This document shows, one piece after another, positions 1-12,252 of a DNA stretch of 64,000 nt; positions within the stretch are counted from its first letter, which is position 1; the number at the start of each line of letters is the position of its first letter. The position numbers and the translations under genes are program-made. The notes beneath the pieces were generated by a model that saw nothing but the letters and a program-made list of their open reading frames with translations, searched no databases and had not been told where the DNA came from. The stretch covers positions 434,001 through 498,000 of the forward strand of contig BQMF02000068.1 of assembly GCA_027922465.2 (NCBI GenBank), read 5' to 3'. Source of the stretch: Turritopsis dohrnii. Taxonomy: Eukaryota; Cnidaria; Hydrozoa; Anthoathecata; Oceaniidae.

Positions 1-2290
1 ATTTTGTTTTGATATGATACTCTTTTTTTACCTATCGGTTTTTAAACATTTTGATTGCTCAAAAAAAAAGTTCACCCGTCTCAGACAGTCAGGCAAGAGT
101 TAGTGGCAAACCGAACATATGCTGCCACGTTCTGCCACTGCTGCTTTTTGTCCAAAATATTTAATCAGTTAGTGACTTTGTATTTAGTTGATGTACTGTT
201 TTCAAAGCCAAGTCAATGTGGAATATAAAACTAACAATAATGATAAAAACAAAACGTTATTCCTATTAGTTCATCAGCCAAAAAAAGTCACGTTCGATTG
301 GGGTTGCAATGTATTTGCTTCGAACTCACGTCGCACACAAAAAAAGAAATAATTTCGCTCACAACTTAATCTACCATTTTGCGTGACTTACAAACAAACA
401 AACAAACAAACAAACAGACAGACAGACAGAGAATCGGCTATTAATATATAGATTCGTACAAATGTTTCCATCAATATAGTCGAGTTTTCAATGTTACTTT
501 ACCCTTTCTAAAATAAAAATTATAAAATGAGAAATTTATCTACTCATCCACACAAAAATAAACAGACAACATCTTGAAGTTTATAAAGCATTTAAATACT
601 CATGTAAGTGTAATGTAATGTAGTATTTATCAAGCAAAAAAACGAAATATATATGCTTATAAACCCTACATCCCTTTTTTCAACATTTTAATGAACAAAA
701 TACCTATGCGTAGTCATTTAAGCAGAAAAGCTCTTCACATATTTAAAAAGTCTTGTCATTTATGTTTTCAATTTCGTCACGTATTTTTAAATTGTTTTTT
801 ACACTCTCTCTGCATGACCAGCAGTCTCTTTGATTTTTTACGGTAGCAGCGAAAGCGAATACCGTATTAAAACACCCGTGGACTCCTACTCCTCCTACTA
901 CTCCTCCTCCTACTCCGGCCGAAATGGCAATTAGTCTGCGATTTAGAGTCTGCAAGACTCTGCTAATAACGCAATGTAAATTCTAATGAAGGAACGCAGC
1001 CTTCGAAAGGTTTCACATATCAACATTTAAAAGGACGTTTTCTTTGATGTTATATGAAATAATTCATGAAAGAATGAATATTAATCAAATAGATCTGCAT
1101 AAAAATGGAAGTTTTAGCTATTTATGCTAACTGAAAATACATTGATACTTAAAATTTGTTTATATAGTTTTTCTTGTTAGTAAAGCCTATCAGTTCAAAA
1201 CTTCTTATTACCTCGTTTGTTAGGTACAACACTGTTTTGTGTATTAAGAAGACTTTCGAAGATCTTGTTCAAAAAGGCAGTTATTTGTTGGAATTCATTT
1301 TTGGTTTCATGAAATTATAATTAAAAACATATTTTTTTTTTTGAAGCGCGTGGTTTTTTTCTACACATTTTCTTACAAAAAGTTTTCTTATAAAAAAATA
1401 TACAGCTCACGCATGTATAATTCTTTTGTTTTTAATAAATTAATTTCTGGTGGCTTATGATTAGACCCTTTTTACACTAACTTATCATTTTAACATATCA
1501 TCGTTATGCCTGTTTTCCACCAGTGAGATATAAAGAAAAAACAAGCCTCAAAGAGCTTTGTAGTAACTTTTCATAACTTATAAGTACAATTGCTGCTACC
1601 GTTTTGCGCCATCTGGCTCTTGTTAATCCTTAAAATAATCTGCAGTTGTTTTTGCATGCTTTTTTTTCATTTTCAGTGAAGAAGGGCAAGAATTATGAAT
1701 GGCATTACCACTCATACAAGCACTTGTATATATGTTTTTTTTTTAATATATCAGTTATCTTTGTAATGTGTGTGAGACGTTTGTTTTTGAACTCTTGTCT
1801 TGTCACTTTGAACTCTTTGTTATCATTACGGTCTGCATGAAATTTACTTCAGAAGTATATTCTAAGCATTTTTAAGGAATTGGTTACTTCTTTTGATTTT
1901 AATACAAGCCTGTTTTATTCGCAATCCGATTTTATTCAAATCACTTCAAAGATAATCCCATTTGTTTCATTGTAAAGACGTCCTTAGATATAGCATACAT
2001 AAAACTGTACACAAAACTCAACAAGACATTGATAAGTGTTTGATATTCTTTGTATCTTTAATTTCTAGATAAACATTTTTTTGAATTAAGTTTTGTTACA
2101 ATGACACTGAATGTCTTATTCCCACTATTACATCATTATTACTTCAGTTATCTCATGAATTCCTATTTTGACCTTCCTGGAACAAAAACGTGATGATTAC
2201 TCCATTCTGCTTCACAGTCAAACATTTTTCAACTTTGGCGAAAACATTTCACAAGTGAAAATAATTACTTCAAAACAATTTAAGGTAGCT
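1..2290. other. Non-coding AT-rich stretch
   Basis: No exon with protein-like composition is visible on either strand. The stretch holds poly-T and poly-A runs, a CTCCTA-rich low-complexity patch near 885-915 (which makes a glycine/valine-rich minus-strand ORF by composition alone), and the simple repeat listed separately at 391-455. The short ORFs here look random. Confidence 0.6.
391..455. repeat. (CAAA)n(CAGA)n plus AGAATCGGCTATTAATATATAG motif
   Basis: CAAA repeats run into GACA repeats and end in a conserved block, GAATCGGCTATTAATATA. The same block recurs at 54063-54090 and, inverted, at about 54455-54480 next to a (TCTG)n array. It looks like a recurrent terminus of a mobile element followed by a microsatellite. 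The element class is not established. Confidence 0.55.
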
Positions 2291-2470
2291 TGAGAAAAAA
2301 TTGAAAGCATTCAAATTCTGAGCTGTTCTTATTTTACAAGAGAATTCAGGCTCAGGTTGTTTTGGGCCAATGATGATTTGAGCCTCAGGTTGTTCTTATT
2401 TTGTTCTTGTTTTTTGGCCAAATCTGAGGCTCGTGTTCTTATAAAATTGTTCTTATAAAAAAAACTTGTA
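2290..2470 (-). mobile_element. MITE-like repeat, TTATAAGAAC family, copy 1
   Basis: This interval is the reverse complement of the sequence at 44765-44860. It shares TTATAAGAACAATTTTATAA, ACGAGCCTCAG and GAGGCTCAAATCA. Spaced GAGCCTCAGGTTGTTCTTAT-type motifs recur inside it. There is no coding sequence. Exact ends are uncertain. Confidence 0.5.
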
Positions 2471-4270
2471 TCTACTCAAATGAGATAATTCCGTGGTCAT
2501 CCCAGGAACATATCCCTGGTCTTCTTTAACTAGAAAAGGAGCACAAAACACTTTTCAACAAATTATATCTATGTTTTAATATTCACAATAACAAACTCTG
2601 TAATTTTGCTGGAAGATTTAAAAACTGAAGAATTCTCCTTGCTCTTTACTTCTCTGAACTCATCTAATTTTTTTGTAATGTTTTTTCGACTTTATCTTTG
2701 TTTCCAAACTTAAAACAAGGTACGTCACTCCCCTCAAGTTCCGCTCGACAACTTTTACAAAATACAGAAGTCATTATGTTGTCAGTAAAAAAAAAGAACT
2801 TCTTTCTTGTAAACTGAAGGTCTCAATGCATCACTGAGTGTTTCTGATTTAAGGGCCTAGTTATATCTATCACTTTTCATCTGGGGTTTCGAGATTTTTT
2901 ATCAGGGTCTGTGCAAACTCAGAACCTCGTATAAATGGTATAATTTATCATTCATGATTTTGAGCATATAGTACAGAGTATTATTAGTCTGATCCATGAA
3001 CAAATCCCAACACCCAATCTATATAATCAAGCCCAAAAGTGTAAAATAAACTTTTAAAGTATGTACCAGTAAATCTAGTCCAATTTAGTTTGTTTTTTTA
3101 TAAAAATATTGTGTTATTGTTTTTTTAACAAATATCTATGTATTTTCGGGAGTTTTTTTTAAATAAGTTTCGTTTTTTTTTGAATTATTCTTGGTTTTTT
3201 AAAAATAACTCTTGCTTTTTTTTAAATAATAATTCTCGATTTTGGTTTCATCGGCCACATAATAATTTTTCGTTTTATTGATGGTATTTGTTTTTGTTTT
3301 TTTTGGTTCTTTGGCTTTACACTTAAAGAAAAATTGAAATAAATACGTATTCAGTGATTATGACTCCCTATTTCTTACATTTGTGAAACCATATACAATA
3401 GTGTAACGTAGGCTTAAAGACTATTACGCGGAAATTCAGATTAATGGGTTTTTATCTCTTGCTTTCGCATAACTGGACCAGTTCTGAAGTGCTACTACCG
3501 TTTTAGCTATATATTACTATATTTACTTCATATGGCTCCAAAATTTATTGATATGGCTGTTTTTTTTCTTGGGAAAATGGAAAAGCGTAAATATTTATTC
3601 ACCTGAAACCACAAAAGAAGTAATCCTTGGTTCATGTTATTAAAAGGTTTCGAATATTATTCTCTGAAAAGAACAGTTTCGTAATGCCAGCAAGCATAAC
3701 TGGTTTCAGCAAGAATAGCAAAGGACAATGATAATGGAAACACACTCTGTACCAAAACCGTCATTTAATAAAAAGTAGATATATAATAAATCATGAAAGA
3801 TAGCAAGGACTAGTGAGTATTGTTGATAACTTGTGAAGTTTTTTTTATAGGATATTATTTACTTTTTCTGAAGAGTAAAATAAGTGTGCCTTTTTATGAG
3901 TTTGTAATGAAATGTTGTTTGAATTAAATGCAAATGCGATAGAAAGCCCTTCCGTTATTAAAGCTATGTTCACACTGTCAGACAAAAATCTGTCTCCTTG
4001 TTTGGAAGAAAGCAAAATAGTCTTCCCTAAAGTTCATAGTTTAAAGTTCGTCCATTGACAAACTACTGACTTGTTTAACATTCCCACCAATTTAAAAATA
4101 TATTTGCACGTATGACAAAATTCATGAAAATCAAATACAAACAACAAAAGAGAGGTTCTTTCCTTAAGTCGATAACCAACAAAGTATTACAGCAATACAA
4201 ACAAGGAACGTGTTTAGGAACCTGAGGCTGAAACTTTTGAGGAAAAAAACTCAGCGGGGTCAGAACCAAG
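2470..4270. other. Non-coding stretch, nothing recognised
   Basis: The stretch is AT-rich with many poly-T tracts (3080-3320). No exon, RNA gene or clear repeat was recognised. The reverse-strand ORF at 4075-4329 runs into a MITE and is not considered a gene. Confidence 0.5.
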
Positions 4271-4276
4271 TATAAG

Positions 4277-4462
4277 ACTATGTTCACACGTATCGGATAG
4301 CTTTTGTTCCGGCATCGGAACGAAATCATTTCACTTTTTGCAGCGGAACGGAATCATTTCAATTTTAATAACGGATAGCTTCGGAACAATGTGAACGAAA
4401 CGTCTATCCGGTATGGATATTGTTCCGAAATGATATCTATCCGATACATGTGAACATGGTCT
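4277..4462. mobile_element. Small MITE, terminal inverted repeats TATGTTCACACGTATCGGAT
   Basis: The left end reads GACTATGTTCACACGTATCG and the right end reads ATCCGATACATGTGAACATG, an imperfect inverted repeat of about 24 bp. Internal GGAACGGAATCATTTC and CGGATAGC motifs repeat. The element sits between two fragments, GGAACCTGAGG and CTGAGGTTCC, which resemble the TTATAAGAAC-family MITE and suggest insertion into an older element. No coding capacity. Confidence 0.6.
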
Positions 4463-5764
4463 GAGGTTCCTTATAAAAAAAATGTGTTCTCATCAAGTGG
4501 ACCAATCGAATTGAATTGAATTGAAAAACTTCATACATTTATTTATATGTGAAAATAAACAAGTTTATTGTTGTTGTTGGTAGATAATCTTTATTTATTT
4601 AATGGAATAAGAATTGAAAACTTTGACACTACATTGCTGAGTTATTTGTTTTTATATTCGCTTCGACCATGTCTATTTCACAATAGTATGTTTGCACTGC
4701 AGAGTTCAAAATACCAGCCAACCAACCAACCATGCTGAGAACATGAAGAAATGAAAAATTCATTCGTCGATCTGTAATTTATTCATAAACTTTACTTTAC
4801 TGTACTCGTGACATTACTATAACCATAGAACCATAGAAATAACCATATAACCATAGAAATACGTATTTCTATGCTATAACTTTCATTTGTTGAAGATTTT
4901 AATTAATAATTCAAACACCGCAAATATACAAGTTTATTGAACATAAACGAAGTAATTGGGAAGTATGAAGTAAGAATTGTGACAGAAGTTTGTTTACGAG
5001 CATTTCAATGAATTGAATCGTGAAATGTCGTCTTTTTCAAGTTTTTTTGATGATGATAAACACAAGCAGATAGAAGGTAACTAAGACACTAGCACGATAT
5101 GATATTTCATCGTATGTATAATCTGTACACATGTAAGGAACTGTACTTTTCATGTGGGGCCTGTTACAAAAATACTTGTTTTACGTCGGACAAACAAATC
5201 GATACTTAGGGCTATATAAAAAACAGCATGTTTATGATACAATATCAAGCAAACGTTTTTCGAAAGTATACCAAATAGACTTTACAAAATTCCAAAACAT
5301 GATTTCTACAAGGACGATAGTCAAAAAATATTGAAACAAACAGTTGTCGTGTCGGATGGACAAAATGCTAATACTTTTGTAGCAGACCCTGTGTTGACAT
5401 TACACTAATTTTTTTATAAGCATGCCTTGAAACTAGAGTAGATATGCTTAGTGTTTTTCCGGTTTTTACCGTAAAGATATGCTTATAAATATGCTTAAGG
5501 GTTCAGCGTACCTTTCACTCACATATGCATTGCATAACTTTTTCCGCTATTTCTTTTTACCAGTACAAAGTATAAATATTTCTTGAATTCATGTAGAGCA
5601 ATAAATTTTCTTTCCAACGGTGTATGAAATTATACGTTTACAATAATAATGAGGAAATAATAAGTTTGTAAAAACGATCAAAAATACGGACCTTTGTGAG
5701 CTTAGAAAAAGGGTTTTTTGAATGTTTTTTTGGTTGTGTCGATTCCTCACAATCAGAGGAAACA

Positions 5765-5908
5765 AAGTGTGCCCGCGAATCTCAATTAGTGGTTTTGTTC
5801 AGAAGAAAAACAGTTTTTTTGTTTTTTCCAAACTTCTGCGCTATTGGATAGTTGAAAACAATCATGGATTTTGAGCCAATCAGGAATTTTCTCTCAAATC
5901 GCGGGCAC
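5765..5908. mobile_element. Possible short inverted-repeat element
   Basis: AAGTGTGCCCGCGAATCT at the left is mirrored by AAATCGCGGGCACATTT at the right, about 145 bp apart, with no ORF between. This could be a small MITE inserted in the part of duplicon A that copy B lacks. No target duplication was confirmed. Confidence 0.35.
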
Positions 5909-6900
5909 ATTTGTCGTTAACAGGCTTGCAAAGTTTTAAAGGAAACGAGCCACCTACTGGGAAGATGGAGCTCAAAGAAGATAGAACACTAATTATTTAT
6001 CATCACATACACGACAATATGACATCCTTTAATAAATTAAGAAAGTGAGTTGATATATATACAAGTAAAAAATAACAAATGTTTAGAAAACCATTCCTTA
6101 TAAGAATATGGTTAGCATTAATTAAAATCGACTAAATAAAAAAAAAGGCATATAAACATAAAACTAATCAGTGGTAATCTAGGTAAGGTATATATGTTGC
6201 ACAACATAAAGACGACATTTGCAAAGGATGCGTGGGATATTATAGAGTTCTTTGCGAAAATGAACCAATGAAGTCGCCTATTTCGCAGTTACCAGGAGAG
6301 CATCCCATAATTGGGCAGCGATGTGAAGGGGGGTTAATTAGTGAAGTAAAACTAACTACTGTGTATTTTTATCAAACAAAAATGAATGAACATAAACACA
6401 CATCATGTTAAAGTCAGAGATCAAAATACCAGTAAACAGTTGCCATAGAATATATCTGCATACAAATTCTATAAAAACTTTAACACGCTTTTTCGCCTTG
6501 TTCATTTTTTAATAAAATTAACTGATACATTTGAAGCCCCAATCGATGTCAGAACGAAAAAGAGCTCTGAGGTGGAAATCTAGCAATAATTCAAGCTGAA
6601 TAACTGATCTAAAAATGGTTTTTGATTTCTAACGTAAAAATGAACAGAATTTGAGTTACGATGTTAACGATGTTACGATGAGTATGCTTATAGTTGTTTT
6701 GCTTCGTAGAATTAGGGAGGGACTTGGGGGCTTGAGGGTTTGTTTATCTGACCAACTAGCCAAGCTAGGATTTGGTATAGATAATGAAGTGTTAGAAATG
6801 TAACTAATGTACGGAAGCGTATTAGTGCCATCTTTTATTTTCTTCTGGTATACGTATCGCTGGTGGTTACTTACTTACTATCGCTGCATTCTTACATCAT

Positions 6901-6916
6901 TGTTGGTTTTTCAGGT
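6901..6916 (+). promoter_or_regulatory. Conserved splice-acceptor-like site upstream of the start codon
   Basis: TGTTGGTTTTTCAG followed by GTGATTCTACTGAAAGT lies about 65 nt upstream of the ATG at 6979. The equivalent at 54840-54852 in copy B is nearly identical. It is an acceptor for a 5' UTR intron or for spliced-leader trans-splicing. No matching 5' exon was recognised. Confidence 0.4.
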
Positions 6917-6978
6917 GATTCTACTGAAAGTTAATTTGTTTATGATATTTTAGCAAATACTGATTTAAAACGCATAAA

Positions 6979-8447
6979 ATGAAACATGCCCTAATAGTAA
7001 TGGCATCCTTAGCTGTTTTCTACGTTTTGATATCACTGTGGTCGAATGGGTATGAGAAAGCACAAGAAAAACAAAACCCTCGTGTCAGAAAGGCGGACAG
7101 TGACTCCATTAAAAAGTCTCTTGAATTACGTGAAGTTGTTTTTGCTGGCAGATGGGTTCCACGTAACGACATATCCTTAGAACGAAAAACCTACATTGAA
7201 AATGTCAACATGAAACGCAGAAAAGAAATGGGACTTTGGCGAGAATCATTGACCAGAAAACGATGACAAGTGTGGACTGAAATATCCCATATCAGGGTAA
7301 GAATTATTACAATCCTCCTACAATACATGTCACTTCCAAATATCATCTGAAAGTTTCACTATAAAAACTGCTTTCAATATCGACTAAAATAAACTAAAAG
7401 GCAGTAGAATTTCTCTGGTGATCAAACTCTGGTGATTAAGCCCATCTTTTAAAGCTAAAGATCGGATTTTTCAAGTTCAGAACTTGTAAACAATGTCAAG
7501 ATGCTCATTGGTTTTCTTATAGGTTGCAGACTCAGTGTAACGGAAGCTCTAAATCACCTTGCTGTAACCTTCAACTTGGTCGATGTGGGAGTGGTGATAC
7601 ATTCTGTTCTTGTAAACCTCACTGCATCGATTACCGTAATATTGTTCAACCAGAATATGCACATTGGGTAGAAACGCATAATCCATTGACAAATTATGAC
7701 ATGGCTTCAACGTGCTCATTTTTACAACAGCAATTTTCATCAATCCATTTCTTTGGCGATTCGTTAGTAAGGCATTTTTATGAAGGACTTCTCATTCACT
7801 TGACCAACGATAATAAACGAGGAGCGTTGAAATACACATTATCAGAGAGTGAGAAGAAAGCGTGCGAATTTGAAGAGCAGTTTTTAGAACGTATTTGTCG
7901 GGCTCGAGTGGCTGTCACTGAGAAGGATGTTCGATCTAATCCGTCATTTTGCGGGAATAAGAATTCCGATTTTTATATAGAATTTTCTGGCTTCTACTGC
8001 ATTGGTCGCGTGCAATTAGCTCTAACGAAAATCAAAACCATAATGGAAAACAGCACTTCTAACAAGCCGATTGTATTCGTTGTTGGGATAGGAGGACATG
8101 ATAACTTTGTCGTTGAAAGGATATGGAAGGCTTACATTCTTCCGATAGTAACCTTGATCAAGTCATATGATGGGAAACGCAATGTACATATGATATGGTC
8201 ATCGGGTAATCCGAATGGTCCGCAAAAACCTGTTGTTTACATTAATAATCAGGGAAGCGAGCGAGTGTTTGCATTTAACCAAGCTATTAAAAACTATTTG
8301 AAGCCGTACCAAATTCCTATATTTGAGAATTTCAATTTGACTTATGGAGTTTATTCATTCGATGGCACTCATTATGGGAGTGCTATGAACGCTGTGAAAG
8401 CGAGGCTGTTAGTAAAGTTACTGAGAGTACTTTCACAGACATGGTGA
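6979..8447 (+). pseudogene. PC-esterase/SGNH-like type II membrane protein, copy A (frameshifted)
   Basis: This is a two-exon gene, exon 1 at 6979-7296 and exon 2 at 7523-8447, with a GTAAGA donor and a TTCTTATAG acceptor. Exon 1 starts MKHALIV and has a signal-anchor-like hydrophobic stretch at residues 5-21, then a basic linker and the block FAGRWVPRNDISLERKTYIE. Exon 2 has a Cys-rich start (CCN, GRCGSGDTFCSC), the Ser block FFGDSLVRH, GIGGHDNF and the Asp/His block SFDGTHYG, matching the GDS and DxxH elements of PC-esterase/SGNH hydrolases. Exon 1 is 318 nt against 317 expected from copy B without its 72 nt repeat. One extra A near 7253-7260 gives TGA at 7264. Exon 2 is fully open, so this is a young pseudogene or a base-call error. 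Substrate unknown; family membership would suggest glycan O-acetyl chemistry in the secretory lumen. Confidence 0.75.
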
Positions 8448-8950
8448 ACTCGATTAGTTTATCAGGTCTTTGAACATTGCATCAGTAAACGCACGGTTTA
8501 GCAAGTCCACAGTGAACACAAGAGGAGCTGCACTAGGTTCATAGTTTTTTTAGAATTTTGGTAAAAACGAGATAACGAGTAAATTGATTTTTAGCAAGTT
8601 TTGGCTTTTCTATACACACTACTTATTTATAAGAACTTAGAGAAAATTATTGTAAATTTAGGCTGGATGTTCTCAGAAATATTTGTTATTCTTATACAAC
8701 ATACCCATAGGGGATTATTTTTTTCATAGAATGAATTTATTTAATTTTGTCATTTTAGCCCTTACTTTCGAAATTTAATCCACGTGAAAATGTGTTTAGA
8801 GAGATTGACGAGAAATCCACAAAATATTTATTAATTGTGAGCATTACATTGAGGCTGGACGTTGTAGAATGTAAAAAACCCAGAGCATGTGTCATATGTC
8901 ATTTTTTTAACTTAATAAAATGTCTTTGACGCATTTTCTGTCTGTGTTTT

Positions 8951-10866
8951 CTAAAATACACGATCATTTTAAAATGACTGATCGTGTAAACGCTCAAAAA
9001 ATGACGAAAAATACCCGTCATTTTCGAGGTTCGGAATTCCCGAGTTACAAAACCGAGTTACGCATTATGACGTCACAAACCGAGTTACTAACTCGGAAAT
9101 TTTTAAGTTTTAATTTTTCTCGAGTTACTAACTCGGAAATTTTATTTTGTTTTATTTTTCCTGAGTTAATAACTCGGAAAATTTTATCTGCTTTACGTTT
9201 TTAATTTTTAGTTTGCTTTATGTTTTTCGAGTTAGTGGCTAAAAGCTAAATCACAAAATGACTTGAAATACAGCTTAAAACACCTAAAACAAAATAGGGA
9301 GAAAATCCAAAAATTTCGGCGGGAAACTTCTAATTTCGCTGCACAAATTTTCGGCGACAATTTTCGCCTAAATGTTGTCCAGCAAAACATTTTTGATTCT
9401 TACTGTAAATTTAATCAATTGTGTTGCTGTTTAGGAAAAGTATCTCATGACCCACAATATACGAGACATAAATGCAATCAGTATTATTGAATATAAAATT
9501 TCATGAAGATATTTCTATATATTTAAATTTAAAATGCACATAAGAAGAACGACATGGTCGGGCAACATTTCAGTCGGTCACTAAAATCCTCGTTTATACT
9601 TCCCGAGCACACTTTTGAGCAAAGTGTAAAAATTGACCCCTATCGAAATTGTCACCCTTGATTTGAACTTAGTTTTTACTATCGAAGCACTTTTAGAATT
9701 TAGTGTCAATTTTTCCTAAAATGCACATTTTCACGAACGTCGAAGCACCTTTATAGTTTCCACCTTTTTTGACTAAAAAATTTGCCAAAAAGCTGAACGA
9801 TAACATCATCATGGAAATTGCTTATTATTAATGCAATTTGAAGACTTACAAAAGTGTTTGGTAAATCTTCTTTCTTAACTAACAAAAAGCGATGATTGAA
9901 AAGAGAGACATAAGTAAACCACAGTGGAGTTTATTTCCGCCATCAATCAAATCTAACGAAAAGCTAATAAAAGCTAAATATTACTGTTATCGAGTTACTC
10001 CAAGTTTTAATTAACTAAAAAAATAACTCTTAATACGCAGCAGTGGATACATCATTTGTTGAACTTGCAGTGTTTCATTTCATTTTGTGATTTAGTTTTT
10101 AGCCACTAACTCGAAAAACATAAAGCAAACTAAAAATTAAAAACGTATAGCAGATAAAATTTTCCGAGTTATTAACTCGGGAATATTTTATAAGAATAAA
10201 ATTTCCGAGTTAGTAACTCGGAAAAAATAAAACAAAATAAAATTTCCGAGTTAGCAGGGATATGTTAAAGCGTAGCTACGCTTTAACATATCCCTGGAGT
10301 TAGTAACTCGAGAAAAATTAAAAATTAAAAATTTCCTAGTTAGTAACTCGGTTTGTGACGTCATAATGCGTAACTCGGTTTTGTAACTCTGCATATTAAA
10401 TAAACATGTCGTTGGTCAAGTTAGCATCAACTGACCAATTTATTAATTTGTGGCAGGAAGAGGAGTTTTTGTGGAATGTTTCGTCCAAAAATTCACGCAT
10501 TTCTGTGCAATGTTTCTCGATCGATGGACTTATTAAACTTCATATTTCATATTTCTTCTGTTTGAAATTCCCACACAAGCGTGTTATAAATTTCTAAGAA
10601 GTTTCGTTTTTGAAGCCAAGGTTTCACCCAATGTCTTCGTTTCTGCCTTTCATTTTTCCTCTTTCGTCATTTGGACATAACAGCGACAACTACGTTGCTG
10701 CCGCCGGAGTCCATGACTGAAAAGTACTCTTTTACCATAGAACTGTTATGAAAATGTTGTAATCATAAATGATCGTGCAAACAGATGTTCTAATCATTTT
10801 TTAAAGGATTAAAAAAATTATCATTTGTCATTTATCATTTTAAAATGATCGTGTATTTCAGCCTTT
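8951..10866. mobile_element. Large foldback element with AACTCGG repeats
   Basis: The left arm (about 8951-9270) and the right arm (about 10080-10866) are inverted copies. Both carry ACACGATCATTTTAAAATGA, GACGTCATAATGCGTAACTC and several near-palindromes of the form CCGAGTTAGTAACTCGG. The right end, GTATTTCAGCCT, matches the termini of the AGGCTGAAATAC MITEs at 19861 and 43564; the left end is degenerate. The ORF inside is not protein-like. The element is one of the insertions that distinguish duplicon A from B. Confidence 0.7.
10255..10296. mobile_element. 42 bp perfect palindrome inserted in the foldback arm
   Basis: The two 21 nt halves are exact reverse complements. The first half begins CAGGGATATGTTAAAGCG and the second half ends with its complement, so the termini are CAGGG and CCCTG. 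It interrupts a CCGAGTTAGTAACTCG-type motif and is flanked by GAGTTAG on both sides. CAGGG ends with a 7-8 bp duplication would fit a minimal hAT-type insertion. Confidence 0.55.
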
Positions 10867-11059
10867 AATACCAGAAATCTTTTGTAAAATCAAATAATAG
10901 AGAACGTAAAAAACGTAAAGGTTTTTCCAAAAAAGTCTTTTTCAACTTATTTTTTTAAAAATAAAAAATCCTTAGGAAATCGAAAAGAGCTAGGTGCATG
11001 GTTTGAAAGTTTGTTTTTCTTATGATAAGTATTTGTGCATTGACGCTTATGACCTTGAA

Positions 11060-12045
11060 GAAAAACTTTTTTTTCGATATGTCAGAAGTAAACGAAACGT
11101 ATTTTCAATCTACGAAGACTCGACTCTCTAAGAATGTGTCTGGTGGGTATGGAAAATATTGTTGCATGCCTGGTGTAAAAGTGGTTACCAAAGATAGTTT
11201 GTCCAGCGGCCGCGACACCGGGGTGACCCAAAAATTTTCAAGTAGTGAAACAAAATCCCGCATTGTTGGTTGCCAAAAAGCAGATGAAAACCTTTTCTTT
11301 CTTTTTTTGTACTACTTTTAGGCAAGAAAATGTACGGGATGACAGATGACCTTTCAAAAACGCTTCAAAAAGAAAAGATATTAGCACTAGAAGAAATTGG
11401 CAAACTTGACATTTTCAACTCTACAAGGCATTAGAAACGAAAGCAATTTTCTCTGCTTCTATGAAACTGCCAGGAAATGTGCGAGTGAAATTGATGAAAT
11501 TGAAGATCCCGCACTTCCGAGAAATCGTCAGACGTATTCGGTTGTTACGTATTTAGAAGGATGTAATAGCAGAGGGGAAAATTACAATCCAGATAGCCCT
11601 TTCGACCACTTGTAACTGATGTATTACAAAGCCCTTGATGGCTCGACGGTTGAAAACCTGGTTAAGAAGTAACCATGTCTCAAAAAAGATTTAAACTCTC
11701 TCGCTATTCTTAATTCCAACATTGAGGATTTTGGATAACTTGCCCTTAATCCATATTGCAAATTAATTCTGATGTTGAATCGATGAGAGTTTTCTTTCTT
11801 CTTATGAAAATGTCTTTAAAGCGTGTATTTATTTTTAAGGACCGATTTGAGCATGAACGTGCTGAAAATGAACGACTTATTCAACAATTAGAAGTAGCTA
11901 CAAGCTACAAGCTACAAGAAGTAGCTTTGTCAGATGCAAAGAATGAATTTGTTGAAGCGAGATGGACAAGACGAGATGATTTTGGGGTTTTTTTGCATAT
12001 TCGTTTGTTTAGAATATATGTAAGTTTACGATGTTTACGATGAGT
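11060..12045 (+). pseudogene. Decayed hAT-like transposase fragment
   Basis: Several broken frames run in one direction. The best stretch (11397-11612) reads RNESNFLCFYETARKCASE, then DPALPRNRQ, then after a stop YYKALDG. This pattern resembles the segment preceding the dimerisation region in hAT/ZMYM-type transposases, where a PxLPRxR motif is followed by a YYEALD motif. An upstream piece around 11130 reads GKYCCMPG, reminiscent of a THAP-type zinc-finger start. Stops and shifts are frequent, so this is a remnant only. The family call rests on motif memory and should be treated as moderate. Confidence 0.45.
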
Positions 12046-12089
12046 GGGGCTACATATTCAGGATGTTCATCATAGCGTTAATCTCCCCG

Positions 12090-12252
12090 ACTAGCCTTCA
12101 TCGTCCCCGAAATACATCAGAGAATCAAGCTAGTTGTAGTACCTCCAGGAGTCGTGACTTTTTCAACACTCGGCCTCCTCAGCGGGGTTTGAACCCTCAA
12201 TATTGGGCTTCTAAGCTCAATGCTTTAACCACTAAGCCACTACTGCTTACGC
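12090..12252 (-). repeat. tRNA-derived SINE head
   Basis: On the minus strand an A-box-like TGGCTTAGTGGTTAAAGC (complement of 12222-12239) is followed about 25 nt later by a B-box-like GGGTTCAAACCC (12186-12197), the spacing of a pol III tRNA promoter. The anticodon-arm region pairs only partly and the sequence continues without a tRNA 3' end, so a SINE head is more likely than a functional tRNA. It lies in the inserted part of duplicon A. Confidence 0.55.

Noticed and set aside
391..455. CRISPR-like array
   Set aside because: Units are 4 bp microsatellite repeats without spacers; the genome is eukaryotic.
743..955. Glycine/valine-rich small protein on the minus strand
   Set aside because: Low-complexity CTCCTA repeat translated.
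7549..7743. Minus-strand ORFs over the esterase exons (also 55486-55749)
   Set aside because: Antisense shadows of exon 2; no independent signals.
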